A stretch of 64,000 bases of DNA, taken from assembly GCF_000379725.1 (NCBI RefSeq), contig NZ_KB903632.1, positions 62,001-126,000 on the forward strand, given 5' to 3'. A program made the position numbers and the translations under genes. The DNA comes from Cytophaga aurantiaca DSM 3654 (GTDB lineage Bacteria; Bacteroidota; Bacteroidia; Cytophagales; Cytophagaceae). Positions 8,853-17,832 of this stretch are shown in pieces; the first letter of the stretch is position 1, and each line of letters begins with the position of its first letter. Under the pieces are notes generated by a model. That model saw only the letters and a list, made by a program, of their open reading frames with translations. It was not told the origin of the DNA and made no database searches.

Positions 8853-10157
8853 TTATTTTTTATACACAAAATATAAGGTACCGAATTTATCATCGGTGAA
8901 ATAAAATGCATCTTCTCCTAAAGGAAATATTCCGCAAGGCCTTCCATGAATCTTATTGTTTTCATCTCTAAATCCTGTAATAAAATCTTCTGGCGCAGTA
9001 TTTTCTCTTACTCTTTGCAGGCAATATCCCCTTCCTATTGCAGGATTATAAGATCCATGCTGCGCTACCAGGAAATAATTCATGAGTGCCGGATCTGAAG
9101 CCCTTTCTTTGCCAAACCAGGATAGTCCGAGAGGGGCAGTATGTGCTCCAAAATAACTAAAGGCGCCTGGAACATTTTTAGCACTAATTTTTATTTTTGA
9201 GGTGTCATATTTAGGATCGTCGTACACCTTATTATTTGAGTGATAACAGTATGGCCAGCCATAATGTTTGTTTTCAAGCAATCTAAACATAGCATCATCA
9301 GGCATGTCTGTTCCTAAGTGATCTGCTGCCATATTGGTTGCAAAAAGATTTCCTTCGGCCCACTCTAATCCTACCGCATTTCGTAATCCCTTTACAAATA
9401 TTTTTCTATTCTTACCATCCGGATCCATCTCCACAACAGCAGCTCTTACTTCTTCCTTTTCAATACATGAATTACAGCTGCTGCCAACAGAAACATAAAG
9501 CTTATTATTGCTACCGAATTGAATGGTTCGGGTTAAGTGCCACCCACCATATCGGTAGCTTAAACCATAATCCGGATAGGTGTCCAGCACTTCAGGCTCT
9601 GATGATGGTTTTTCGTCGCCTTCTTCATAAGCATAACGAATCAATTGGTCTGTCAAAGCAATGTATAGCCAGTCTTTTCCTGAAGCATCTTTATAAAAGG
9701 CAATACTATTAGGATTGTGTAAATTCTCAAGATATGTGATTCGCTTTTTGAATGTCATGGACGAATCATCGAAGTCCGATAAGATGTATATCTTCCCTTT
9801 CTTATTATCTTCCAGATTATACATATCCGTTAGAAACAACTTTTCGTCAGGACTCTGTGCCATAAACCGGATTCTTTTCATTCCCCACGCCACTGCTTTA
9901 ATGTCAAAACCTCTGGGAATATTAAGTGTAAAGGTGTCTCCGTTTGGATGCTGAATGGTATGTGGAATTAATTGCAATGCTGCTACATCGCCCTCCGGAA
10001 GAGGGATTACTGTTTCTACTGCAGCAGATGGTTGAGCTTCTGATGTTACATGTTCGATAACAGTTTGTTTGCTCTCACTGGATTCTTTTTCATCTGAACA
10101 AGAAGTTATTAAAAGAGAAATACACAGGAAAGCCCAAAGGCCATTATAAAAATTCAT
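8853..10157 (-). CDS. Sorbosone/glucose dehydrogenase-like beta-propeller lipoprotein
   Basis: 434 residues. The N-terminus is a lipoprotein signal: a hydrophobic stretch ending LLITSC, with the lipidated Cys at residue 20 followed by SDEKES, so the protein is probably anchored in a membrane facing the periplasm or surface. The body is a six-bladed soluble quinoprotein glucose/sorbosone dehydrogenase-type propeller, with GLRNAVGLEWAEGNLFATN, HLGTDMPDDAMFRL, HYGWPYCYH and a C-terminal HGRPCGIFPLGEDAFYFTDD. Family members oxidise sugars with PQQ, but many Bacteroidota homologues have no known substrate, so the enzymatic role is inferred. The next gene, divergent across a short gap, encodes another propeller lipoprotein. 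Confidence 0.85.
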   Translation of the reverse strand: MNFYNGLWAFLCISLLITSCSDEKESSESKQTVIEHVTSEAQPSAAVETVIPLPEGDVAALQLIPHTIQHPNGDTFTLNIPRGFDIKAVAWGMKRIRFMAQSPDEKLFLTDMYNLEDNKKGKIYILSDFDDSSMTFKKRITYLENLHNPNSIAFYKDASGKDWLYIALTDQLIRYAYEEGDEKPSSEPEVLDTYPDYGLSYRYGGWHLTRTIQFGSNNKLYVSVGSSCNSCIEKEEVRAAVVEMDPDGKNRKIFVKGLRNAVGLEWAEGNLFATNMAADHLGTDMPDDAMFRLLENKHYGWPYCYHSNNKVYDDPKYDTSKIKISAKNVPGAFSYFGAHTAPLGLSWFGKERASDPALMNYFLVAQHGSYNPAIGRGYCLQRVRENTAPEDFITGFRDENNKIHGRPCGIFPLGEDAFYFTDDKFGTLYFVYKK

Positions 10158-10269
10158 ATACGTTTTGTTAAATACAGCTCAAATATGCAAAATTATATTT
10201 TTCTTCAAAAGAACAATAAAAAGGAATATTAGAACTTATATTTACCAGCGAATGATTCGTTTATCTCAC

Positions 10270-11160
10270 ATGAAAAATTTGATTTGGTTGATTTTATTAG
10301 GTCCTATTGCCTGTTCACAGAAAAACATTGAATATAAACAGGAGAAAGATCTTTATAAATCTGAAAATTTTACTGACTCTCTATTTAGCATTGGTATTGA
10401 AGGACCGTGTTATTATAAGGGATTCTTATATGTTGTGAATCTTCACAAGAGAGGCAATATCGCTAGAGTAGATAGTAATGGACAGGTTGAATTATTTGTT
10501 GAACTGCCTGAGGGAAGTATCGGAAATGGCATACGTTTTTTCAAAGGAAAAATGTTTGTCGCAGATTATAAGAAACATAATGTATTAATTGTAGATCCTG
10601 ATACCAAAGAAATTTCCATGTATGCCCATAGTGATTTCATGAATCAGCCTAATGATATAACCATTCGAAATTCAGGTGTCATCTTTGCTGCTGATCCGAA
10701 CTGGGGCAAATCGAATGGAAAACTTTGGAGCATTAATATTGATGGAACTACCAAACTTCTTGAAGACCGCATGGGCACCACTAACGGAGTAGAGATAAGC
10801 CCTGATGGAAATACGTTATATGTCAATGAAAGCGTTCAGAGAAACGTATGGAGGTATGATATTACTCCTACCAATGAGTTAAAAAATAAAACACTGTTTT
10901 ATAAATTTGATGACTTTGGTATGGATGGAATGCGGGTTGATAGCCTGGGCAATCTATACATTACAAGGTATGGAAAAGGCACGATAGCAGTTATATCTCC
11001 TCTTGGGAAATTAATAAGAGAAATTAAGTTAATAGGTATGAAACCGACTAATCTTTCTTTTGGAGGAAAGGATGGAAAAAAAGTATTTGTTACAATGCAG
11101 GATACAAGAAGAATAGAAGTATTCGAGAATGAAGTACCTGGCAAAGACTACGTGTATTAA
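10270..11160 (+). CDS. SMP-30/gluconolactonase-like beta-propeller lipoprotein
   Basis: 296 residues from the ATG at 10270. An upstream in-frame ATG at 10165 would add 35 residues before the signal peptide and is rejected. The signal ILLGPIAC gives a plausible lipidated Cys at residue 15, although Pro at -3 makes the lipobox imperfect. The remainder is a six-bladed propeller with repeated elements of the type GIRFFKGKMFVADYKKHNVL, TNGVEISPDGNTLYVNES and MDGMRVDSLGNLYIT, the last two being the family's metal-site blades (Asn and Asp ligands). Gluconolactonase/SMP-30 proteins hydrolyse lactones. With the divergent sorbosone dehydrogenase-like neighbour, a sugar-oxidation pair (dehydrogenase, then lactonase) is an attractive inference. 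Confidence 0.82.
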   Translation: MKNLIWLILLGPIACSQKNIEYKQEKDLYKSENFTDSLFSIGIEGPCYYKGFLYVVNLHKRGNIARVDSNGQVELFVELPEGSIGNGIRFFKGKMFVADYKKHNVLIVDPDTKEISMYAHSDFMNQPNDITIRNSGVIFAADPNWGKSNGKLWSINIDGTTKLLEDRMGTTNGVEISPDGNTLYVNESVQRNVWRYDITPTNELKNKTLFYKFDDFGMDGMRVDSLGNLYITRYGKGTIAVISPLGKLIREIKLIGMKPTNLSFGGKDGKKVFVTMQDTRRIEVFENEVPGKDYVY

Positions 11161-11292
11161 GTCTCTTTCCCTTCTCGTTTAGAAGATTCGTGCCTTTTAT
11201 CGGATAGATCATGATGTGGCATGATAGCTTTGTAATATTGATAAATCTTAATACAACAACGTAGCTTTTTATTTTTATCACCCATATAAAAA

Positions 11293-11324
11293 TAAAAAAG
11301 GTCTCTTGATTTCTCAAGAGACCT
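11293..11324 (-). terminator. Terminator downstream of tRNA-His
   Basis: On the minus strand, AGGTCTCTTGA-GAAA-TCAAGAGACCT followed by TTTTTT, only five bases after the mature tRNA 3' end. Confidence 0.85.
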
Positions 11325-11328
11325 TTAG

Positions 11329-11403
11329 GGTAAATGATGGGGTTCGAACCCACGACCCTCGGTACCACAAACCGATGCTCTAACCAGCTGAGCTACATCT
11401 ACC
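11329..11403 (-). tRNA. tRNA-His (GTG anticodon)
   Basis: The minus-strand cloverleaf fits well. There are eight bases (GGTAGATG) before the TA linker, so the first G is the extra G(-1) that defines tRNA-His and pairs with C73 at the 3' end (CATTTAC-C). The D arm is GCTCAGCTGGTTAGAGC; the anticodon arm is TCGGT-TTGTGGT-ACCGA with GTG; the T arm is GTGGG-TTCGAAC-CCCAT. CCA is not encoded. It ends directly in a strong terminator. Confidence 0.97.
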
Positions 11404-11476
11404 GTGTTCTAAAACGTTTGTTTTAGGTCTGCAAAACTACGACATAGCAGATAAAAATACAAGTCTTCTGCAAAAT

Positions 11477-12808
11477 TTATCTTTCAAATATCAACCGTGC
11501 CCCTTTTTGTTCTTCATTAAACGTTCCATCGTGATAGGCCCAATGACCTGAAACAAAGGTATCTGTTACCTTAGATTTGAATTGATGTCCTTCAAAAGGC
11601 GACCAATTGCATTTTGAAACAATAGTATTTTTTCCCACAGTCCATGGGCTGTTTAGATCCACTAAAACCATATCTGCAAAATATCCTTCACGGATAAAAC
11701 CTCTCTTTTCGATCTGAAATAACTTAGCAACATTATGTGCGGTTTTCTCAACGATCATCTCCAGCGAAATTTTTCCTTCGTGATATTTATCCAGCAATGC
11801 AACCAGACTATGCTGCACTAAAGGACCACCGGAAGGTGCATCCAAATATGGAAGCTCTTTTTCTTCGATCGTATGTGGCGCGTGATCTGTTGCGATCACA
11901 TCAATACGCCCGTCTAATACTGCTTGCCAGATTGCTTCTCTGTCTGCAACCGTTTTTACTGCCGGATTCCATTTGATGTAATTTCCTTTCGTTGCATAAT
12001 CTTCGTTTGAAAACCACAAATGATGTACACAAGCTTCGGCTGTAATTTTCTTTTCTTCCAGCGGAATATCATTTCTGAATAAATCTAATTCTTTCGCTGT
12101 AGAAATATGCAGGATATGCAAACGTGTACCGTGCTTTTTAGCCAGTGCTACTGCCTTCGACGAAGATTCGTAGCATGCTTCTTCGCTGCGGATCAGATGG
12201 TGATGTGTTGCATTCAGCTTGTCGCCATACAATGCTTTGTACTTCTCTGTATTCGCCCGCACAATCGGATCTTCTTCTGCATGAATTGCAATAAGCATTT
12301 TTACTTTCGAAAAAATCTCATCCAGCATGGCAGTATTATCTACCAGCATATCGCCTGTAGAGGATCCCATAAAAATTTTAATCCCGCATACATTCTTCGG
12401 ATTCGTCTTCAACAACTCTTCAATGTTCGTATTGGTTGTACCCATGAAAAAAGAATAGTTTGCAAGACTGGTACGTGAAGCGATCTCATATTTTTCTTCC
12501 AGCAAAACCTGCGTTACCGCTGGCGGTTTTGTATTGGGCATTTCCATATAACTGGTGATCCCTCCAGCTACTGCTGCGCGGGATTCCGTATAAATTGTTG
12601 CCTTATGTGTTAAGCCTGGTTCTCTGAAATGTACCTGATCATCAATCAAGCCCGGCAATAAATATTTACCCGTTGCATCTATCGTTTGATCCGCTTCAGC
12701 AGCAATCTTTCCTATTTGTTTGATCAATCCGCCCTCTATCCATACATCTCCCTGAAAGATCTGACCTTCATTTACTATATTTGCATTACGTATTTTAATC
12801 GTGCCCAT
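11477..12808 (-). CDS. pyrC: Dihydroorotase
   Basis: 443 residues. Third step of pyrimidine synthesis: reversible cyclisation of carbamoyl aspartate to dihydroorotate, in the cytoplasm. Amidohydrolase barrel signatures are IDDQVHFREPGLTHK near residue 55, EMPNTKPP, the carbamylated-Lys region IKIFMGSSTGD, the His ligands in AIHAEE and LHILHIST, and the catalytic Asp in IATDHAPHT. The usual metal motif HxH is QVH here, so the first His ligand is Gln; I believe this is common in Bacteroidota dihydroorotases (from memory). An allantoinase or hydantoinase is less likely because REPG and ATDHAPH match dihydroorotase. Transcribed divergently from the helicase gene with a very short spacer. Confidence 0.9.
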   Translation of the reverse strand: MGTIKIRNANIVNEGQIFQGDVWIEGGLIKQIGKIAAEADQTIDATGKYLLPGLIDDQVHFREPGLTHKATIYTESRAAVAGGITSYMEMPNTKPPAVTQVLLEEKYEIASRTSLANYSFFMGTTNTNIEELLKTNPKNVCGIKIFMGSSTGDMLVDNTAMLDEIFSKVKMLIAIHAEEDPIVRANTEKYKALYGDKLNATHHHLIRSEEACYESSSKAVALAKKHGTRLHILHISTAKELDLFRNDIPLEEKKITAEACVHHLWFSNEDYATKGNYIKWNPAVKTVADREAIWQAVLDGRIDVIATDHAPHTIEEKELPYLDAPSGGPLVQHSLVALLDKYHEGKISLEMIVEKTAHNVAKLFQIEKRGFIREGYFADMVLVDLNSPWTVGKNTIVSKCNWSPFEGHQFKSKVTDTFVSGHWAYHDGTFNEEQKGARLIFER

Positions 12809-12860
12809 ATTTCATTCTTATTTTGGGTCAAATTTAATCCATTATTTCATAGAATTTACC

Positions 12861-14228
12861 TTGAATTTCGAAGAACTTAAATTAAACAGACAGCTGCTGA
12901 ATGCGATTGAAGAAGCAGGATATACTGAACCTACTGAGATTCAGTTAAAAGCCATTCCTCAAATCTTAGCAGGTCACGATATTATTGGTGTGGCACAAAC
13001 AGGTACGGGTAAAACCGCTGCCTATGCCTTACCTATTTTGATGAAAATAAAATACGCTCAAGGCCATAATCCAAGAGCGGTTATTTTTGGACCAACACGC
13101 GAATTGGTTATGCAGATCGAAATTGCAGTTAAACAATTTGCTAAATATACAGACCTGCGTATTGTTGCGCTTTACGGAGGCGTTGGTACAAAACTTCAAA
13201 AAGAACACTTACAAAAAGGTGTGGATATTATCATTGCTACTCCAGGCCGTTTTCTGGATCTGTATTTAGAAGAAGAATTCGTTTTGAAAGAAGTTAAAAC
13301 GATGGTATTAGATGAAGCAGATAAAATGATGGACATGGGCTTTATGCCCCAGCTTCGTAAGATGCTGGAAGTGATTCCGCGTAAGAGACAAAATTTACTC
13401 TTTTCTGCAACCATGTCTGAACGTGTAGAGCGTTTAACAGAAGAGTTTCTTGAATACCCAATGAAGATTGAGGTGACACCACAGGCTACCCCTGCAACGT
13501 TGATCAGTCAGAAATTATATACAGTCCCCAATTTTAAAACAAAAATTCACCTGCTGGAATACCTGATCCGGAAAGATGAAACTGTAACGCGGGCTATTAT
13601 TTTTGTTCGTACAAAAAAATCCGCAGATGATATTTATAAATTCATCGTTCGCAAAACAACAAATACGTGTCGGATCATCCATGCCAATAAAGATCAGAAC
13701 AGCCGCATCAATGCGATGGATGATTTTAAAGATGGATCGATCAAAATCTTAGTTGCTACCGATGTGGCGTCACGTGGTATTGATGTACGCGAAGTAAGTC
13801 ACGTGATCAATTTTGATGTACCGATTATTTATGATGATTACATTCACCGGATCGGTCGAACCGGAAGAGCCAATCACACGGGTGTTGCGATTACTTTTGC
13901 TACAGAAGCAGAATTGTATCACATCCATAAAATTGAAAAGATCATTCGAATGCCGATTCCAGTAGAAGAACTTCCTTCAGAAGTTGAGATTACTGAAACA
14001 GGTTTTGAAGAAGCACAGGAATTTGCCCGAGAACTGGATTTTTACAAGAAAAAAGAGGATCCTACATACAAAGGAGCCTTCCATGAGAAAAAAAGAGAGC
14101 TAAAAACAGAGAACAAATCTTCTACGTTCAAACCCGGCAAAGCCTCTAAACCAAAGGTGTCCAAGGCGAATAAACCACAGCCGAAAGCGAAGCCTCAAAA
14201 ACCTAAAGCACCGAAAAAGCCGAAATAG
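12861..14228 (+). CDS. DEAD-box ATP-dependent RNA helicase
   Basis: 455 residues if started at TTG 12861 (MNFEELKLNRQLLNAIEEAG), which matches the usual N-terminus with its Q-motif. The in-frame ATG at 12801 would overlap the divergent pyrC start and add 20 residues unlike the family. Motifs in order: AQTGTGKT, PTRELVMQ, TPGRFLD, DEAD, SAT, then the second RecA domain with ATDVASRGIDV and HRIGRTGRA. The C-terminal 60 residues are Lys/Pro/Ala-rich, a typical RNA-binding tail of cold- or ribosome-associated helicases. A role in RNA unwinding in ribosome assembly or mRNA turnover is inferred from the family. Confidence 0.92.
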   Translation: MNFEELKLNRQLLNAIEEAGYTEPTEIQLKAIPQILAGHDIIGVAQTGTGKTAAYALPILMKIKYAQGHNPRAVIFGPTRELVMQIEIAVKQFAKYTDLRIVALYGGVGTKLQKEHLQKGVDIIIATPGRFLDLYLEEEFVLKEVKTMVLDEADKMMDMGFMPQLRKMLEVIPRKRQNLLFSATMSERVERLTEEFLEYPMKIEVTPQATPATLISQKLYTVPNFKTKIHLLEYLIRKDETVTRAIIFVRTKKSADDIYKFIVRKTTNTCRIIHANKDQNSRINAMDDFKDGSIKILVATDVASRGIDVREVSHVINFDVPIIYDDYIHRIGRTGRANHTGVAITFATEAELYHIHKIEKIIRMPIPVEELPSEVEITETGFEEAQEFARELDFYKKKEDPTYKGAFHEKKRELKTENKSSTFKPGKASKPKVSKANKPQPKAKPQKPKAPKKPK

Positions 14229-14390
14229 CAATAAAATGTGTATAAATATTTTTGCAACTATTGGAATTAACAATTGTATACAGTAAATTTGGTCATCTTA
14301 AAATAAAGAATCTTTAGATTTACATAGCTGATTTATCAAATCCCTCTGAAAATCTAAAAACATTTAAGATTCCATAGCTGGTTGAAAGAT

Positions 14391-14437
14391 CCCGGAGTTT
14401 AGTTGGCCCCCCGCCGCTTGCTCCGGGCTTATTTTTT
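14391..14437 (+). terminator. Probable terminator after the DEAD helicase
   Basis: CCCGGAG (14391-14397) pairs with CTCCGGG (14421-14427), followed by CTTATTTTTTAT. The loop of about 23 bases is C-rich. It lies in a 429-base gap (14229-14657) that otherwise holds only the two repeat tracts listed next. Confidence 0.65.
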
Positions 14438-14441
14438 ATAT

Positions 14442-14572
14442 ACGTTTTAAGTAATAAGTTTTAAGTTCTAAGAACTCATTATAAGTTATCAGATGTTTAT
14501 TGCATTTCTGCCGCCGAAAATCGTATCTCTTCTTCCTTTCTTATAACTTATTACATAGAACTTATTACTTTT
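14442..14572. repeat. TTTTAAGT-family inverted-repeat spacer (copy B1)
   Basis: The left arm at 14442-14492 is built of units such as GTTTTAAGTAATAAG and TTAAGTTCTAAG. The right arm at about 14541-14572 carries the complement (TTATAACTTATTACATAG, AACTTATTACTT). Bases 14441-14465 are identical over 25 positions to the reverse complement of 53616-53640 in copy B4. Confidence 0.75.
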
Positions 14573-14617
14573 TTTCCTATCTTCTGTATCCATTTACCAT
14601 TCTTTAAACGTATTAAT

Positions 14618-14657
14618 TTACTGTTTACTGACCACTGTTTACTGACCACTGACCACT
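14618..14657. repeat. Short tandem tract of GTTTACTGACCACT units abutting a start codon
   Basis: Two and a half units of TTTACTGACCACTG lie in direct repeat and end in GACCACT immediately before the ATG at 14658. A related but mutated AGTGGACAGTAGAC overlaps the stop codon of the minus-strand gene ending at 17833. No ribosome-binding site is seen in the tract. Confidence 0.6.
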
Positions 14658-15467
14658 ATGATAATACCAGCTTCTTTTGATATTCAAGGACATCGCGGAT
14701 GCAGAGGACTATTACCTGAAAATACAATAGCTGCTTTCACAAAAGCATTATTAATGGGTGTAACAACATTGGAATTTGACCTGGTTATTTCGAAAGACAA
14801 ACAGGTAGTTGTTTCGCACGACACATTTTTCCATCATGAAATTACAATGATGGTTGATGGCGAAGATGTGACCGAAAGCAATGAACATCAATTCAATTTA
14901 TATAAAATGAATTATGCTGACATAAAAGAAATAGATGTCGGGATGAAACGCCACCCCAGATTTAACAGTCAGGTGAAAGTGCCGGCGGTAAAGCCTTTAT
15001 TAAAAGAGCTCATCGAAACAAGCGAGCGTCTGTCTTCAAAAATATTATTTAATGCAGAAATAAAATCTACCGTTGAAGGTGATGGTATTGATCATCCCCA
15101 GATTGCCGAATTCTGTGATCTGGTCATTGCCCAAATTAAAAAAGCACATCTTACAAATCGTTTTACCATACAATCCTTTGATACACGCGCATTGGAGTAT
15201 ATGCATAAAATGTATCCGGAAATAAAACTTTCTTATCTGGTTGAAACAAAAGGAACATTGGAAAAACATTTGAAAGCGCTTACGTTCACGCCTACGATTT
15301 ACAGTCCTGATTATACACTCTTAACAAAAAAGGATGTGGATACAGCACATAAGTCAGGCATACGTGTTATACCCTGGACGGTTAATACAAAAGAAGAAAT
15401 TGAAACGCTCATTAAAATGGGTGTCGACGGTATTATAACCGATTACCCGAATTTATTTTTTGAGTAA
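14658..15467 (+). CDS. Glycerophosphodiester phosphodiesterase
   Basis: 269 residues. It hydrolyses glycerophosphodiesters to glycerol-3-phosphate and an alcohol. The GDPD barrel signatures are at the N-terminus: QGHRGCRGLLPENTIAAF, then LEFDLVISKDKQVVVSHD, giving the HR, E-x-D and HD catalytic and metal residues. A later NAEIKS Glu and the terminal strand VDGIITDYPN complete the barrel. There is no signal peptide, so it is cytoplasmic (UgpQ-like). It is convergent with glpD and overlaps it by 15 bases at the 3' ends. The two products act in sequence (glycerol-3-phosphate release, then oxidation), so the pairing is functionally sensible. Confidence 0.9.
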   Translation: MIIPASFDIQGHRGCRGLLPENTIAAFTKALLMGVTTLEFDLVISKDKQVVVSHDTFFHHEITMMVDGEDVTESNEHQFNLYKMNYADIKEIDVGMKRHPRFNSQVKVPAVKPLLKELIETSERLSSKILFNAEIKSTVEGDGIDHPQIAEFCDLVIAQIKKAHLTNRFTIQSFDTRALEYMHKMYPEIKLSYLVETKGTLEKHLKALTFTPTIYSPDYTLLTKKDVDTAHKSGIRVIPWTVNTKEEIETLIKMGVDGIITDYPNLFFE

Positions 15468-17084
15468 AAGCTGAAACGCATCTGTATAAGCAATGCGTTG
15501 CTGATCAGTCCAGCTAAGTAAGATCTGCATACAGGAAATTAATTCCTTGTAATAGCCTTCCGCTTCATTGCGTCTGAAATAAAAATCTGCGGTACGTCTT
15601 ATAATGAAATCTTCGGGTTTGCAAACAAACTCATGCTTGATGGTATATTGCAGCTGTGCTTTCAACCACTTAGGAAGATTGTGTAATGCAATGCGTTCAT
15701 CGATCTGATGCAGCTCTGCAACATAATGTTCGATGTTGCTTCCATACAAGCGGATCAACCGTGTTGCAGTCAAGGCATCAATTCCTTCGCTTGTCAACTC
15801 TGGAAGCTTCAATGCAATAAACGCTTTCAAGCCTCCGTGCTTAGCAATGTCACCACCATACAACATGTGTTTCTCTGTTGTACAGGAATCAATGTCGTAT
15901 GTATCTTTCAATCGTTCAGCCAGAATATCTGTGATGCGTTCAGCCATTTTGCGATAGCCTGTTAGCTTACCGCCGGCAATACTGAGTAAGCCTGTCTTAC
16001 TTGTAAAAATCTCGTCTTTGCGTGAAATAGCAGAAGGAGACTTGCTGTCTTTCTGACGGATCAAGGGACGCAGGCCCGACCAGTAACTTTCAATATCTTC
16101 CTCTTTTAATTGAACAGTTGGAAACACAAGCGTAACACATTCGATCAGATATTTCTTATCGGATTCTTCTATGCCCGGCTCTTCAAAACTTCCTGTATAT
16201 TTGGTATCAGTAGTTCCGATATACGTCTTCCCTTCTCTTGGAATTGCAAATACCATTCGTCCATCTCCAACATCAAAATAGGCAGCCTGCTTAATCGGAA
16301 ACTTTGCATAATCCACTACAACGTGTACACCTTTTGTAAGAAGCAATTTATCTTTTCGTATATCTGCATCCTGCGCATCGATCCCGTCAACCCAGGGTCC
16401 GCTCGCATTTACAACTTCTATTCCTTTAAAAGTATATTCTTTATTTGAAAGTGTATCCAGCACCTTAACACCCACAATTGTCTGTGCTTCATAGATCAAT
16501 TCTATAACTTTTGCATAGGTAAGAATTACTGCACCTTGTGTTTGTGCAGTATGTGCAACAGCCATTGTTAAGCGCGCATCATCGGTACGATACTCATAAT
16601 AATGTATGCCACCTGTAACACGGGCTCCCGCGAGCAAAGGTTCCTGCTCTAAGGTAGCAGCTTTATCCAATACTTGTCTGCTTTCACTTTTCTTTACACC
16701 TGCTAGCAGATCGTAAATCCATGTACCTAATGAAGCCATCCACTGCGGCATAGAACCGCCTTTAATGATCGGCAATAACATAGGTTCCGGAACGGTTATG
16801 TGTGGAGCTAAATGATGAACAACGGCACGCTCTCTCCCTGTCTCTTGCACCAAGCCAAATTCCAATTGCTTTAAGTAACGTAATCCGCCATGGATCAATT
16901 TTGTTGAACGCGAAGAGGTACCTGAAGCAAGATCATTCATTTCAATCAACAAGGTCGGAATACCGCGGGTTTGTGCATCCAATGCAATGCCGCTACCGGT
17001 AATTCCTCCGCCAATCACAATCAAACCGAATTCGGTATGTGTTGCATTTTCTAAAAGTGCTTGTCGTTGTTGATAGTAGCTCAA
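15453..17084 (-). CDS. glpD: Aerobic glycerol-3-phosphate dehydrogenase
   Basis: 543 residues, full length. FAD-dependent oxidation of glycerol-3-phosphate to dihydroxyacetone phosphate, passing electrons to quinone at the membrane. FAD-binding GxGxxG motif: IVIGGGITGSGIALDAQTRG at residues 22-42. GlpD signatures follow: SSRSTKLIHGGLRYLKQLE, ASGPWVDGID, FAIPREGKTYIGTTDT and LLSIAGGKLTGYRKMAE. The C-terminal GlpD helical cap is present. It converges on the glycerophosphodiesterase gene with overlapping 3' ends. Confidence 0.94.
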   Translation of the reverse strand: MSYYQQRQALLENATHTEFGLIVIGGGITGSGIALDAQTRGIPTLLIEMNDLASGTSSRSTKLIHGGLRYLKQLEFGLVQETGRERAVVHHLAPHITVPEPMLLPIIKGGSMPQWMASLGTWIYDLLAGVKKSESRQVLDKAATLEQEPLLAGARVTGGIHYYEYRTDDARLTMAVAHTAQTQGAVILTYAKVIELIYEAQTIVGVKVLDTLSNKEYTFKGIEVVNASGPWVDGIDAQDADIRKDKLLLTKGVHVVVDYAKFPIKQAAYFDVGDGRMVFAIPREGKTYIGTTDTKYTGSFEEPGIEESDKKYLIECVTLVFPTVQLKEEDIESYWSGLRPLIRQKDSKSPSAISRKDEIFTSKTGLLSIAGGKLTGYRKMAERITDILAERLKDTYDIDSCTTEKHMLYGGDIAKHGGLKAFIALKLPELTSEGIDALTATRLIRLYGSNIEHYVAELHQIDERIALHNLPKWLKAQLQYTIKHEFVCKPEDFIIRRTADFYFRRNEAEGYYKELISCMQILLSWTDQQRIAYTDAFQLLLKK

Positions 17085-17208
17085 AATACCTTCGTGTTTA
17101 AAAAGCAGTTAATTTTTAATTTTCAAATAATTAAACATGTATTAAAACGAAAATGATGTAAATAAGTTTTTGAATATGTTAACGGTTCGATTATAACTAA
17201 TGTCTTGA

Positions 17209-17784
17209 CTATTTTTTATAAACTGAATTAAATTTTAATCTTCCTAATTCTTCAAATGAGTCAACCTTTCCCCTTTTAATCAAATACCAGCCATCTTCAA
17301 AGAGTTTGTAAATTTTCACTTCACTTGGATAAACATAATCATAAGTGTCGAACTCATTTTCTGGCTCTTCAGGAATTTTCTTAGGTATTTCAAAAGCATA
17401 ATATTCAGCACCAGCAATTCCATTCTTTATTGACTTTCCTTTAAAATCAGTTCCTTCTTTTAATTCAATTTTCCTGTTACTGTAAACAATTAAGTCAAAG
17501 TTTTTATTAGCAAAACACTGTGCCATAATAAAAGGCCCGGTGGAATCAGATACATTTATGCCTTGAATACCTCCTTGCCACATATCAAGAGAATCACAGT
17601 CTGTCAAAAAATCAAAATCGATTTTTTCAATTTTAACTTCCTCTCTAGGATGTATATTGGTATTTTTATCAATGATCGTATCTTGTACGATCTCTGTTTT
17701 TTTAATCAGAGATTCTTTATTAGATGAGTCTTCGCATCCCAATAATATATATGCTCCAAGTATTAAGATTAACAACTTTTTCAT
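17209..17784 (-). CDS. Uncharacterised lipoprotein
   Basis: 191 residues from the ATG at 17784. The longer frame opening at 17820 would put twelve residues before the signal peptide. The N-terminus KKLLILILGAYILLGCED is a textbook lipoprotein signal with Cys at residue 17. The mature part is acidic and Lys/Glu-rich, with no domain I recognise; one Cys pair (residues near FLTDCDS and MAQCFA) could form a disulfide. It follows the DUF1573 gene on the same strand with a 48-base gap, so the two may be co-transcribed. Confidence 0.72.
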   Translation of the reverse strand: MKKLLILILGAYILLGCEDSSNKESLIKKTEIVQDTIIDKNTNIHPREEVKIEKIDFDFLTDCDSLDMWQGGIQGINVSDSTGPFIMAQCFANKNFDLIVYSNRKIELKEGTDFKGKSIKNGIAGAEYYAFEIPKKIPEEPENEFDTYDYVYPSEVKIYKLFEDGWYLIKRGKVDSFEELGRLKFNSVYKK

Positions 17785-17832
17785 TTTATTATTGACTTTA
17801 ATACTAAATTTATAACACAAAATATTTAACGT

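Noticed and set aside
9338-9954. Plus-strand ORFs of 124 and 79 codons
   Set aside because: Complement of the propeller lipoprotein gene, which has clear family motifs.
12107-12478. Plus-strand ORF of 123 codons
   Set aside because: Antisense shadow of dihydroorotase.
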